The notes under the pieces are model-generated. The model saw only the letters and a program-made list of their open reading frames with translations. It made no database searches and had not been told where the DNA came from. Positions 1 through 8,669 of a DNA stretch of 64,000 nucleotides are shown one piece after another. Positions within the stretch are counted from its first letter, which is position 1. Each line of letters begins with the position of its first letter. The DNA is from AC-69 sp963751665 (GTDB lineage: Bacteria > Actinomycetota > UBA4738 > HRBIN12): the NCBI GenBank assembly GCA_963751665.1, contig CAVVVF010000004.1, positions 124,001-188,000 on the forward strand, read 5' to 3'. The translations under genes and the position numbers were made by a program.

Positions 1-599
1 GGCCTCGCCCGAGCGGCTGCCGCTCTCGATCGGTGATCCCACGCTGGTGTCCGGCTCTACCGCGGTGTGCAGCATGTTCGAGCTGTTCGCCTTCTACCTT
101 CAGGCCGGGCTGGTCGACGTGGGGTTCCTGGGCGCCGCCCAGATCGACCGGTTCGGCAACATCAACACCACGGTGATCGGCGACTACGCGAAGCCCAAGG
201 TGCGCCTGCCCGGGCTCCGGCGGAGCCTGCGAGATCGCCATCAACGCGAAGCGAGGTGTTCGTGATCATGCGGCAGGCGGCGTCGGTCGTTCGTCGAGCA
301 GCTCGACTTCCGCACCTCGCCCGGGCACTCCGGCGACCCGGAGCACGACCGCCGGCGAGGCTGGTGGGGGAGCGGTCCCACGGTGGTCGTGACCGACCTG
401 GCGGAGTACCGGTTCGACGAGGCCACCGGCGAGATGACGTTGGCGCGCCTGCACCCGGCGTGAGCCTGGACGAGGTCCGGGCGAACATGGCCTGGGAGCC
501 CAGCGTCGCCCCCGACCTGGCCGAGACGCCTCCGCCTACCGATGAGGAGCTCCGGCTGATCCGCGAGGAGCTCGACCCCCAGGGCGTCCACGTCAGTGA
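1..599 (+). CDS. CoA-transferase subunit beta (5' truncated, frameshifted)
   Basis: This is the 3' part of a family I CoA-transferase beta subunit (glutaconate/3-oxoacid type), which moves CoA between carboxylic acids. The segment GAAQIDRFGNINTTVIGDY near the start is typical of the family, as is the later RTSPGHS segment. The start lies outside the window. The protein reads in at least three frames: indels fall near 208, 258, 288 and 463 (a GGG run, a GGT repeat and a CCCGG run), after which family-like sequence resumes each time (GVSLDEVRANMAWEP). The 3' end overlaps the next gene by a few bases, so the two are probably co-transcribed. The exact stop is uncertain because of the indels. Confidence 0.75.
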
Positions 600-1915
600 G
601 CCGAGCTGTTCACCGGGTCCAGTCGCCGCCCGCTCCCGGCTGGCCGCTGCCGGGCCGAGGGCGTGTGGATCGAGGACACGAGCGGGAAGCGCTACCTGGA
701 CGCGGCCGGCGGGGCGATCGTGGTGAACGTCGGACACGGGGAGCGGGCCGTCGTCGAGGCCATGGCCGAGCAGGCCGCCCGGCTTCCGTACGTGCACGGC
801 ACGATGTTCACCACCGAGGCCCTCGAGTCCTACGCCGAGGATCTGGCTCCGCTCCTTCCGGTGGACGATCCCCGGGTCTATCCGGTGTCCGGAGGGAGCG
901 AGGCCGTCGAGACGGCGATCAAGCTGGCCCGCGCGTACCACCTGGCTCGGGGGGAGGACCGGACCGTGGTGATCGGCCGGAAGGCCTCGTACCACGGAAA
1001 CACGCTCGGCGGCGCTCGACGCGGGCGGCAAGGAGATCTGCGGCGAGCCGTACGCGCCGTGGCTCGGCCGGTTCGCTCACGTCGAGGCGGCCTACGAGTA
1101 CCGCTGTCCCATGCCCGGCCATCCCCAGGGCTGCGGCGCCCGGCACGCCGACGCCCTCGATCGGGCGATCCGCGACATCGGTCCGGAGCAAGGTGGCGGC
1201 GTTCATCGCCGAGCCGGTGTCCGGCGCGACCCTGGCCGCCGCCGTCCCCACCGACGACTACTGGCCGGCGGTGGCCGAGGTGTGCCGCCGCCACGGCGTG
1301 CTGGTCATCGCCGACGAGGTCATGACCGGCTTCGGGCGCACCGGCACGTGGTTCGGCCTCGATCACTGGGGCGTCACTGCGGACATCGTGGTCTGCGGGA
1401 AGGGGTCGACGAGCGGCTATTTCCCGTTCGGCTTCGCCGCGGCGAGCGGCGAGGTGTTCGACGCGGTCAAGCAACACGGCTTCGTCCACGGGTTCACGTG
1501 GTCGCACAACGGCATCGGCGCGGCGGCGGCCGGCGCGGTGCTCCGGCGGCTCCGCGAGGGGAACCTGGTCGAGGCCAGCCGGACGCAGGGCGAGCGGTTG
1601 CTCAAGGACCTGGCGTCGGCCTTGGCGGACTCCCCGGTGGTGGGAGACGTCCGTGGCCTCGGCCTGATGGTCGGGATCGAGCTGGTGGCCGATCGCGAGA
1701 CCAAGGCTCCGTTCGCCCGCGGCGACCAGGTGACCGAGCGCGTGGTGGCCGCCGCCAGGGACCTCGGGCTGCTCCTCTACTCGAGCACCGGACACGTGGA
1801 CGGGACCGATGGCGACCTCGTGATGCTCGGCCCGCCGTTCGTCATCACCGACGACGAGTGCGCCCTGGCCGTCGAACGGACCGAGGCCGCGATCTCCGCG
1901 GTGTCCCCTCGATGA
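596..1915 (+). CDS. Class III (PLP-dependent) aminotransferase, frameshifted
   Basis: A fold-type I, class III aminotransferase of about 440 residues. Visible family features are SGGSEAVETAIKLARAYH (PLP phosphate site), VIADEVMTGFGRTG (the Asp that binds the pyridine nitrogen) and DIVVCGKGSTSGYFPFG with the candidate Schiff-base Lys. The substrate cannot be told. A GTG start at 596 gives MSRAVHRVQSP; indels near 655, 1012 and 1190 move the frame, and the protein is continuous once they are corrected. It overlaps the CoA-transferase end and is followed 1 bp later by the AcuC-type gene, so the three look like one catabolic operon, perhaps for an amino acid or omega-amino acid. Confidence 0.85.
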   Translation: MSRAVHRVQSPPAPGWPLPGRGRVDRGHEREALPGRGRRGDRGERRTRGAGRRRGHGRAGRPASVRARHDVHHRGPRVLRRGSGSAPSGGRSPGLSGVRRERGRRDGDQAGPRVPPGSGGGPDRGDRPEGLVPRKHARRRSTRAARRSAASRTRRGSAGSLTSRRPTSTAVPCPAIPRAAAPGTPTPSIGRSATSVRSKVAAFIAEPVSGATLAAAVPTDDYWPAVAEVCRRHGVLVIADEVMTGFGRTGTWFGLDHWGVTADIVVCGKGSTSGYFPFGFAAASGEVFDAVKQHGFVHGFTWSHNGIGAAAAGAVLRRLREGNLVEASRTQGERLLKDLASALADSPVVGDVRGLGLMVGIELVADRETKAPFARGDQVTERVVAAARDLGLLLYSSTGHVDGTDGDLVMLGPPFVITDDECALAVERTEAAISAVSPR

Positions 1916-1916
1916 C

Positions 1917-3065
1917 ATGAGCGGCCGGGCCGGCCTGGTGCTCTGCCCGGAAGCCCGCATCTACGACCACGGGCCGGAGCATCCCCTCCGCCCGCAGCGC
2001 GTCCTGCTCACCTGGGACCTCATCCGCCACTGTGGCCTGCTCGACCGGCCGGCCGTCGAGACGCTCCCGTGCCGGATCGCCACCGACGAGGAGATCGGCC
2101 TGGTCCACACGGCCGAGTTCATCGACGCCACGAAGCGCGCAGGCGAAGGGGAGCCCGGTGACTGGTCGCGCTTCGGCTACGGGCCCGGCGACAACCCCAT
2201 CTTCCCCAGGATGCACGAGGCGGGGGCGCTCGTCGTGGGGGCGTCGCTGGTGGCCGCGCAGTCGGTGATCGAGGGCCGGCTGGCTCACGCGTTCAACGCC
2301 GCCGGGGGGCTCCATCACGCCATGCCGTCGCGCGCCTCCGGGTTCTGCGTCTACGACGATCCAGCCGTGGCCATCGCCTGGTTGCTCGAGAACGGCGCCG
2401 AGCGGATCGCCTACGTGGACGTCGACGTCCACCACGGCGACGGGCCGCAGGCGGTGTTCTACGCCGATCCCCGCGTCCTCACCGTCTCGATCCACGAATC
2501 GGGGGAGTACCTGTTTCCCGGGACCGGGTTCGTCTCCGAGCGCGGCGCCGGTGAGGCCGAGGGGACCAAGGTGAACGTTCCGCTTCCTCCCGGAACGGGG
2601 GACGAGGCCTGGCTCGAGGCGTTCGGGGACGTGGTGCCGCCGCTCGTCCGGCGGTGGCGGCCCGACGTTCTGGTCACGCAGCTCGGGTGCGACACGCACC
2701 AGACCGACCCGCTGGCCCACCTCCTGCTCACCACCCGGGCCTATCGCGAGGCGGCCAAGGTCCTGCACGAGCTGGCCCACGAGGCCGCGGGCGGCCGGTG
2801 GGTGGCGACCGGCGGCGGCGGCTACCAGTGGGCCAGGGTCGTCCCCCGCGCGTGGACGCTGTACTTCGCCGAGATGTGCGAGGCGGAGCTCCCCGACCAC
2901 CTCCCCGAGTCCTGGATCGAGGAGGTGGAGCGCGCGATCCGAGGCGAGGTCCCGGCCACGTTCTCTGAGTCCCCCTTGCCCGATGGGCGTCCCGACACCG
3001 AGACTCGAGGTGTGATCCGGCTGGTGCGAGAGACCGTCTTCCCCGGCTTGGGGCTCGAGCCATGA
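1917..3065 (+). CDS. acuC: AcuC-type histone deacetylase family protein
   Basis: A 382-residue zinc-dependent deacetylase of the arginase/HDAC fold. Family motifs are intact: GLHHAM, GFCVYDDPAVAI, VDVDVHHGDGPQAVFY (metal-binding Asp/His and catalytic His pair), LGCDTHQTDPL (second metal Asp) and a glycine-rich GGGGY near the C terminus. Relatives deacetylate acetyl-lysine on proteins, classically acetyl-CoA synthetase in acetoin use; others act on acetylpolyamines. The ATG lies 1 bp after the aminotransferase stop, and the last 4 bp overlap the pyruvate kinase start, which points to one transcript. This is one of the few unbroken genes at this end of the window. Confidence 0.9.
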   Translation: MSGRAGLVLCPEARIYDHGPEHPLRPQRVLLTWDLIRHCGLLDRPAVETLPCRIATDEEIGLVHTAEFIDATKRAGEGEPGDWSRFGYGPGDNPIFPRMHEAGALVVGASLVAAQSVIEGRLAHAFNAAGGLHHAMPSRASGFCVYDDPAVAIAWLLENGAERIAYVDVDVHHGDGPQAVFYADPRVLTVSIHESGEYLFPGTGFVSERGAGEAEGTKVNVPLPPGTGDEAWLEAFGDVVPPLVRRWRPDVLVTQLGCDTHQTDPLAHLLLTTRAYREAAKVLHELAHEAAGGRWVATGGGGYQWARVVPRAWTLYFAEMCEAELPDHLPESWIEEVERAIRGEVPATFSESPLPDGRPDTETRGVIRLVRETVFPGLGLEP

Positions 3066-4483
3066 GCGCGCCCGGCGCGAAGCTCGTGTGCACGCTCGGG
3101 CCCGCGACCGAATCGGGCGACCGCGTGCGGGCCCTGGCCCAGGCGGGATGCGACGTGTTCCGGGTGAACTTCTCGCACGGCGGGCCGAAGGACCACACGG
3201 CACGGGTGCGCGTGGTGCGCTCGATCGGCCAGGAGCTGGGGAGGGACCTCGCCGTGATGGCCGACCTCCCCGGCCCGAAGATCAGGCTGGGCGACCTCGT
3301 CACCGAGCCCCTCGCGCTGTCGGCCGGATCCCGATTCGTGCTGCGACCGGGCGGCGAGGCCGGGGACGCCCAGGGCGCCTCGATCACCTATCAGGGGCTG
3401 GCCCGCGACGTGAGGCCAGGCGACCGCATCCTGCTCGCCGACGGCGCCGTCGAGCTGGTCGTACGCGATGTCGAGGGCGACGACGTCGTGACCGAGGTCG
3501 TCCGGGCCGGATCGATCCGGGCCCGGGCCGGGGTGAACGTGCCGGCCGAGCGGCTGGGGCTCCCGGCGATCACGGACCGGGACCGCGAGGCGCTTGCCCT
3601 CGCCCTCGAGCTCGGCGTCGATCTCGTCGCGCAGTCCTTCGTCCGAACCGCCGCCGACGTCGCCGGGCTCCGTTCGTTGATGGGTGATCGCCCGCTTCCG
3701 ATCGTGGCGAAGATCGAGACCCGGCCCGCGGTGGACGATCTCGACAAGGTGCTGGAGGAGGCCGACGCCGTGATGGTGGCCCGCGGTGACCTGGGCGTCG
3801 AGCTCCCCATGGAGGAGATCCCCATCGTCCAGAAGGAGATCCTGCTTGCGGCGCGGAAGGCCGCCCGCCCGGCCATCGTGGCCACCCAGATGCTGGAGTC
3901 GATGACGCATGCGCCACGACCGACCCGGGCGGAGGCCACCGACGTGGCCAATGCCGTCCTGGACGGTGCCGACGCGATCATGCTCTCGGCCGAGACGGCC
4001 ATCGGCGAGTTCCCGGTGGAGGCGGCGGCGGCGGCCGTGCGGATCGCCGAGGTGGCGGAGGAGCGAGGGTCCAGATTCCGGGCGGGCCGCCCGGCCTGCA
4101 CGCATGCCGACGAGGGCGCGGCCGCCGCTCACGCCGCGGCGCAGATCGCGGCGGACGATCCCGACGTCGTGGCGGCGTCGTGCTTCACGCGGACGGGACG
4201 AACCGCCGCCTTCCTGTCGAGCGAACGGCCTCCGGTCCCCATCTACGCGTTCTCCCCGGATCCGGCCGTGCGGCGGGCCCTGGCGCTCCGGTGGGGGGTG
4301 ACGGCGCTGCCCGCGGCGGTGCCGGACGACACCGACGACATGATCGCGCTGATGGACCAGGGGCTGCGGGCAGCCGGTGCGGCCCGTGACGGCCAGCTGG
4401 CGGTCCTGGTCGCCGCATCGCCGTTCGGAAGAGCGCACACGAACATGATCAAGATCCACCGCCTGGGGAGCCCGGTCGGCTGA
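3062..4483 (+). CDS. pyk: Pyruvate kinase
   Basis: Glycolytic enzyme converting phosphoenolpyruvate and ADP to pyruvate and ATP; 473 residues, normal length. Visible motifs are RVNFSHGG, DLPGPKIRLG, VAQSFVRTAADV, the signature VAKIETRPAVDDL, VMVARGDLGVELP, and ATQMLESMTHAPRPTRAE, followed by the C-terminal allosteric-type domain. The ATG overlaps the stop of the acuC-type gene (ATGA). No frameshift is seen. A deacetylase next to pyruvate kinase suggests, but does not prove, a link between acetyl-lysine control and carbon flux. Confidence 0.96.
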   Translation: MSAPGAKLVCTLGPATESGDRVRALAQAGCDVFRVNFSHGGPKDHTARVRVVRSIGQELGRDLAVMADLPGPKIRLGDLVTEPLALSAGSRFVLRPGGEAGDAQGASITYQGLARDVRPGDRILLADGAVELVVRDVEGDDVVTEVVRAGSIRARAGVNVPAERLGLPAITDRDREALALALELGVDLVAQSFVRTAADVAGLRSLMGDRPLPIVAKIETRPAVDDLDKVLEEADAVMVARGDLGVELPMEEIPIVQKEILLAARKAARPAIVATQMLESMTHAPRPTRAEATDVANAVLDGADAIMLSAETAIGEFPVEAAAAAVRIAEVAEERGSRFRAGRPACTHADEGAAAAHAAAQIAADDPDVVAASCFTRTGRTAAFLSSERPPVPIYAFSPDPAVRRALALRWGVTALPAAVPDDTDDMIALMDQGLRAAGAARDGQLAVLVAASPFGRAHTNMIKIHRLGSPVG

Positions 4484-4514
4484 GCCTGGCCGCGACGGAA
4501 GGGCGGAGTCCGAA

Positions 4515-4979
4515 CTACTCGGCGGCGCGATCCGCGAGGGCCTCGATGGTCCTCTCCACCCGCCGGGCGCGCGTCTCCTCCTTCTTGGCCTCGACGATGT
4601 AGCCGACGTACTCGCGCCGGTGGCTGAACGAGAGCTTGTCCCAGACTGCCGCCGCCGCCCTGTTCCGCTTCAATGCCGCGCCAGCTCCGGCGGCACCTCG
4701 ACCTCTCGTGGGGCCTCGTCGTTCTGGACCACGACGTCGAGGACGTCGCCGGGCTCGGCGCCGCGCCTCGGCCATGATGGCCTTGGTCACGCCGAGCATC
4801 ATCACGCCGCCCATCTTCACGATGGACCCGCGATACGGGACGCCGTCGAAGCTGGCCTGTACCGGGATCCGGCCCTTGCCGCCGAGGGCCGCGACGACCT
4901 CGTTCGGCACCTCGACCAAGTGCCCGCCGCCTCCACGGCCTGATGGCCGCAACGTCGCCTTGAATCGTGCCCTCGCCAT
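4515..4979 (-). CDS. DUF1905 / YdeI-OmpD-associated family protein
   Basis: A 154-residue protein combining an N-terminal DUF1905-like beta barrel (ARFKATL, HLVEVPNEVV, IPVQASFDGVPYRGSIV) with a C-terminal YdeI/OmpD-associated segment (AAAAVWDKLSFSHRREYVGYI, then TRARRVERTIEAL). The function is unknown; relatives have been linked to stress or bacteriocin protection. The middle (about residues 72-105) is an arginine-rich stretch with no family similarity. Reading the next frame there gives EPGDVLDVVVQNDEAPREVE, which fits the family, so two compensating indels (near 4770 and 4680) garble this segment while leaving the frame open. It sits 10 bp downstream of the SDR gene on the same strand. Confidence 0.8.
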   Translation of the reverse strand: MARARFKATLRPSGRGGGGHLVEVPNEVVAALGGKGRIPVQASFDGVPYRGSIVKMGGVMMLGVTKAIMAEARRRARRRPRRRGPERRGPTRGRGAAGAGAALKRNRAAAAVWDKLSFSHRREYVGYIVEAKKEETRARRVERTIEALADRAAE

Positions 4980-4989
4980 GGGGCGAAGC

Positions 4990-5792
4990 CTATCCGCGGG
5001 GCATCCGCTTCGCCTGGGTCGAGCTGAGCTTCTTCGAGGCCTGGCGCACGCCCCACCGGTACAAGGGCGGGGTGAGGATCCGGAACGCCTGCCACAGGCT
5101 CATGCCCCGCGGCACCGACGACCTCCGGGGCCTTCCCCTCCTTCACGACTTGCACGATGACCCGGGCCACCTTCTCCGCCGGCATGACGAGAGCCGACGG
5201 CAACCGCCCTTGCGGGAAGCCCTCGGTCGCGGCGAACCCCGGGTTCACGCTCGTCACCAGGATGCCCCGAGGCGCGAGCTCGTAGTACAGCGCCTCGGAG
5301 AACGCCACCACGCCGTGCTTCGACGCCGAGTACACGGAGGCGCCCGGAGCCGCATACCGTCCGGCCAGCGACCCCACGTTCACGATGTGGCCTGCCCCCC
5401 GCTCGAGCATCATCGGGAGGAACACCTTCGTGCAGACCATCACGCCCAGCAGGTTCACCCGGATGACTCGCTCGATCTGCTCGAGCGAGAGGTCCTCGAA
5501 CCGTCCCCCACCGGGGATGCCGGCGTTGTTGATCAGGACGTCGCATCGGCCGAAGGCCTCCTCGACCCGGTCGCGAAGTCCCTGAAGGTCGGCGACCTCG
5601 GTCACGTCGCACCTCACGGCGAGGGCCCGGCCGCCCCGCCCCTCGATCTCGGCGGCCAGGGCCTCCAGCCGCTCCACGCGACGCGCCGCCAGCACGACGG
5701 ACGCTGCCCTCCTTCGCCAGCAGCCTGGAGGTGAGCTCGCCGAACCCCGACGAGGCACCGGTCACCACCGCGACGGCCCCTCGAAGTTCCAT
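4990..5792 (-). CDS. SDR family NAD(P)-dependent oxidoreductase (1), frameshifted
   Basis: A short-chain dehydrogenase/reductase of about 267 residues. The TGASSGFGE cofactor loop starts near residue 10, the NNAG motif is in DVLINNAGIPGGG, and the catalytic Tyr/Lys are in YSASKHGVVAF. Indels near 5703 and 5113 shift the frame; after the second, the protein continues as SLWQAFRILTPPLYRW and ends in a TAG at 4990-4992. The C-terminal basic tail is common in SDRs acting on lipophilic substrates. The ATG at 5792 directly abuts the stop of the second SDR gene upstream, so the two are co-transcribed. Confidence 0.87.
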
Positions 5793-5793
5793 C

Positions 5794-6571
5794 TCACGGC
5801 TCCCTGGCGCTCGTGACGCTCTGGCCGCCGTCCACGACCAGCACCTCGCCGGTGACGAAGGACGCCGCCGGCGAGCACAGGAACAGCGCGGCCGCGGCGA
5901 CCTCCTCCGGCCGCCCCCACCGGCCGAGAGGGATGTTCGACCGGATCCTGGCTTCGGCCTCCGTGTCGTCCCGTTCGGGCTGGTTCATCTGGGTGTCGAT
6001 CCAGCCCGGGGCGATGGCGTTCACCCGCACGCCCGCGGGCGCCCACTCGAGCGCGGTGGCCTTGGTCAGGTTGATGATCGCGGCCTTCGCCGCGCCGTAG
6101 TAGGCCAGGCCCGCCTCGACGGTGAACCCGTCGATGGAGGCGATGTTCAGCACGCAGCCCGAGCCCTTGGCCAGCAGGACCGGCGCGACCGCCCGCATCC
6201 CGTACACGGCCGAGAAGAAGTTCACCCGGAAGTACTTCTCGAACCCCTCGGGCCTGGTCTCAGTGAACGGCGCCATGAACGGCGCGGCGCCGGCGTTGTT
6301 CACCAGGATGTCGAGCGTGCCGAACTCCTTCACGCGTCTCCTCGATCAGACGCGTGACGGCCTCCTCGTCCGAGACGTCGGTCACGATCGGCACGGCCCG
6401 CCGGCCGAGCTGCTCGACCTCCTTCGCCGTCCGCTCGATCTCCTCCTTCGTCCTGGCGGCCAAGGCCAGGTCCGCCCCCTGGCTGGCGAAGGCGTGGGCG
6501 ATGGCCCGCCCGATCCCCCGGCCTCCGCCCGTTACGACGGCGACCTTTCCTTCCAGCGAGAAGTCGTTCAC
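5794..6571 (-). CDS. SDR family NAD(P)-dependent oxidoreductase (2), frameshifted
   Basis: A classical SDR of about 259 residues, closest in layout to FabG/glucose-dehydrogenase-like enzymes. The N terminus has VTGGGRGIGRAI (cofactor loop), the centre DILVNNAGAAPF, the active site YYGAAKAAIINL, and the C terminus GWIDTQMN followed by the usual PEEVAAAALFLCS and FVTGEVLVVDGGQS. One indel near 6333 splits it into two frames. The GTG at 6571 gives VNDFSLEGKVAVV. The start lies only 27 bp from the divergent gene at 6599. The substrate is unknown. Confidence 0.88.
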
Positions 6572-6583
6572 GCACGAGCCCCC

Positions 6584-6589
6584 TACGAT
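6584..6589 (+). promoter_or_regulatory. Candidate leaderless -10 element
   Basis: TACGAT lies 9 bp before the ATG at 6599, so transcription would begin at or next to the start codon. No clear -35 element is seen. It fits the -10/start spacing repeated elsewhere in this window. Confidence 0.4.
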
Positions 6590-6598
6590 GGATGGTGG

Positions 6599-7434
6599 AT
6601 GGACGTTATCGAATCCCATGCTGCGCAGCTGCCCGCGATCGACGACCGGTGGACCGGGCGGGTCCAGGCCCACGATGAGCTGATCCGTCGGGCTCCTGGA
6701 GGGGCGGATCGCCGGCCCCTCCCTCAGCCACCCGCTCGACAACGTGCTTCGGAACATCCGGCTGCTCTGCGAGGGGGAACCCGACAAGCAGTTCGGGATG
6801 TCCGGCCTGGCCGGGGGGTTCGCCCCCAGCGAGGTCCTCGAGCTCGTGGGCCGGGCCGCGGGGTTCGACGCCGGATCCGGACGCGACGACGGGGCCGGTC
6901 CCCGTCGACCCGGAGCTCGTGATCCAAGCCTGCGAGGCGGTGGGCGACCGCCTGGCCCTGGCGTGCGCGCGGGGCGAGCGCGTGATCCTGGCCACCGGGC
7001 ATCCGGTCGGCCTGGCCCACCTGTACACCGAGGTGGGGCGGCAGCTTGCGGCCCGTGGCGTCGAGCTGCTCCGGCCGCACGAGGGCGTCGCCTGGCGCGA
7101 CGACGAGCGACGCCACGACTGGCAGGTCCGGTACCTCGAGGGAGTGGCCCTCCTCACCGACCGGGCCTCGGCCCGCCACACGCACCGGGGCGACGCCATG
7201 GTCCGGATGCTGGGCGAGGTGCGGCCGGACCTCGTGTTCGCCGACCACGGGTTCGCCGGGGCCGCCATCGAGGCAGGCGTCGAGGTCCTCTCGATCGCCG
7301 ACGTGAACGACCCCGCGCTCCTCGTGGCCAGGGCCCAGGGCCGGACGGAGACCGTGATCGTGATGGACGACAACGTTCAGCCCGATGCCTATTGGCCCTG
7401 CTACCAGGCCATCGTGGCCCGACTTGCCGACTGA
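6599..7434 (+). CDS. Actinobacterial phosphatase-like protein, frameshifted
   Basis: About 279 residues. The N terminus reads MDVIESHAAQLPAIDDRWTG and the body contains GERVILATGHPVGLAHLY, DWQVRYLEG, GDAMVRMLGEVRPDLVFADH and TVIVMDDNVQPDAYW. I believe this is the actinobacterial family named simply 'Phosphatase' in Pfam (PF15698), related to a HAD-like fold; this comes from memory and was not checked. Indels near 6690 and 6885 split the reading. The ATG at 6599 is the only good start in frame and is close to the divergent SDR gene. The substrate is unknown. Confidence 0.65.
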
Positions 7435-7643
7435 GTAGAATTCGCCCCACGTTGAAGCTTGATCCCTTCTCCGAGGCACGGTTCGTACGCGTGATCGGGG
7501 CGCATTGCCCCGAGCGAATGTCCACCATGGCCGCCGTCCATCCGCCCACGCCAAGGGGGGAACCCCGGGCGGGCTGACGCGCTCGCGCAGGCACGGAACG
7601 GGGCCTCCGGGGAGGGGCGAGACCGCCCCACGCGGAGGCGAAG
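7435..7643 (+). promoter_or_regulatory. 209-bp leader region with -10 element and two strong hairpins
   Basis: This gap upstream of the RNA kinase gene begins with a good -10 hexamer (TAGAAT, about 7436-7441), giving a predicted leader of roughly 195 nt. Inside it are a hairpin with CGGGGC pairing GCCCCG around 7496-7513 and a second GGGGCG/CGCCCC hairpin around 7614-7630, just upstream of the Shine-Dalgarno-like CGGAGG. I could not match it to a known riboswitch class by eye. Confidence 0.4.
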
Positions 7644-8534
7644 GTGAACGAGCACGAGGCGCTCGTCGAGCGCGCCGTGAGCCAGAAGCGCACGGTGCTG
7701 CTGGTCGGCGGGCTCGACACTGGCAAGTCCACGCTGTCCCGGATGCTCCTGCGCGCAGGGGTGGATGCCGGGCGGCCCTCCGCGTTCCTGGATGCGGATG
7801 TCGGCCGGAAGACGGTGGGTCCACCGGCCACCATCTCGCTGAAGGCGGTGCGCACGATCGCGGACCTTGAGCCCGACGCCCTCGCAACGGCCGACGCGCT
7901 GTCGTTCGTCGGCTCCACGTCGCCCCAGGGGCACCTGCTGCCCGTCGTCACCGGGGTGGTGACCCTGGCCCATCGGGCCCGCGACGAGGGAGCGGACCTC
8001 CTGGTCGTCGATTCCGGTGGCCTGGTCTCGGGGATCTCCGGCCAGATCCTGAAGTACCACAAGGTCGAGATGCTCCGGCCCGACCTCGTCGTCGGTCTCC
8101 AGCGCGGCGAGGAGCTCCAGCCGCTCCTCGGCGTGATCCAACGATTCTTCTCCACCGAGGTCGTGTCGCTCGGCGTCCATCCCGACGTCGTGCCGACCAC
8201 CGTGGAGCAGCGGGCGGAGAACCGGGAAGCCGCGATGCGCCGGTACTTCTCCGGGGAGCTCCACCGATGGCGGGTCAAGCCGACCGTGTTCATGCCGGCC
8301 CTTCCTCCGATGTTCAACCTGGCCAACCTGGACCGTATGCTCGTCGGCCTGTCCGACGGCGATGGCGGATATCTCGGCATCGGCTACCTCGAGTACGCCA
8401 CGGAGGAAGGGGTCCTGCGGCTGATCTCGCCTGTGGCAGAAGGGCCCAAGGCGCTTAGACTGGGCTCCGTCCGCCTGGATGAGAGCTATCGCGCCAGGCG
8501 CGTGGACCTTCGGAACGTGTTCGGTTCGGAATGA
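7644..8534 (+). CDS. Clp1/Grc3-like polynucleotide 5'-hydroxyl kinase family P-loop protein
   Basis: A 296-residue P-loop NTPase. The Walker A motif GGLDTGKST starts near residue 22 and is followed by AFLDADVGRKTVGPPATIS, the pattern seen in the Clp1/Grc3 kinase domain (DxDxGQ...GPPG in eukaryotic members). A Walker B-like DLLVVDSGGLVSG follows. Family members phosphorylate the 5'-OH end of RNA or DNA. The C-terminal third (FMPALPPMFNLANLDRMLVGL) is compact. GTG start at 7644 with upstream GGAGG. The gene for the tiny ribosomal protein bS22 starts 16 bp after its stop, so an RNA- or ribosome-related role is plausible but inferred. Confidence 0.72.
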   Translation: MNEHEALVERAVSQKRTVLLVGGLDTGKSTLSRMLLRAGVDAGRPSAFLDADVGRKTVGPPATISLKAVRTIADLEPDALATADALSFVGSTSPQGHLLPVVTGVVTLAHRARDEGADLLVVDSGGLVSGISGQILKYHKVEMLRPDLVVGLQRGEELQPLLGVIQRFFSTEVVSLGVHPDVVPTTVEQRAENREAAMRRYFSGELHRWRVKPTVFMPALPPMFNLANLDRMLVGLSDGDGGYLGIGYLEYATEEGVLRLISPVAEGPKALRLGSVRLDESYRARRVDLRNVFGSE

Positions 8535-8550
8535 CGAAGAAGGGACCTTC

Positions 8551-8652
8551 GTGCCGTCACTGATCAAGAAGCGTCGCAAGAAGATGCGGAAGAAGAAGCA
8601 CAAGAAGCTGTTGAAGAAGACCCGCTGGCAGCGGCGGCAGCAGGGCCGCTAG
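8551..8652 (+). CDS. bS22-type small ribosomal protein (AURKAIP1/COX24 domain)
   Basis: A 33-codon gene. It encodes a protein starting VPSLIKKRRKKMRKKKHKK, then a basic stretch ending RRQQGR. This matches the actinobacterial 30S protein bS22 (mycobacterial form MGSVIKKRRKRM...), a very basic peptide bound in the small subunit. The GTG at 8551 has an AAGGGA Shine-Dalgarno-like sequence 4-9 bases upstream. It follows the RNA kinase gene by 16 bp. Its presence is one of the better lineage clues for Actinomycetota. Confidence 0.9.
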   Translation: MPSLIKKRRKKMRKKKHKKLLKKTRWQRRQQGR

Positions 8653-8669
8653 GAGCGGGAGCCGGGGCC

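Noticed and set aside
7435..7643. A known riboswitch (cobalamin, SAM, cyclic di-AMP) in the RNA kinase leader
   Set aside because: Hairpins are clear, but I could not match conserved core bases of these classes, so no name is given.
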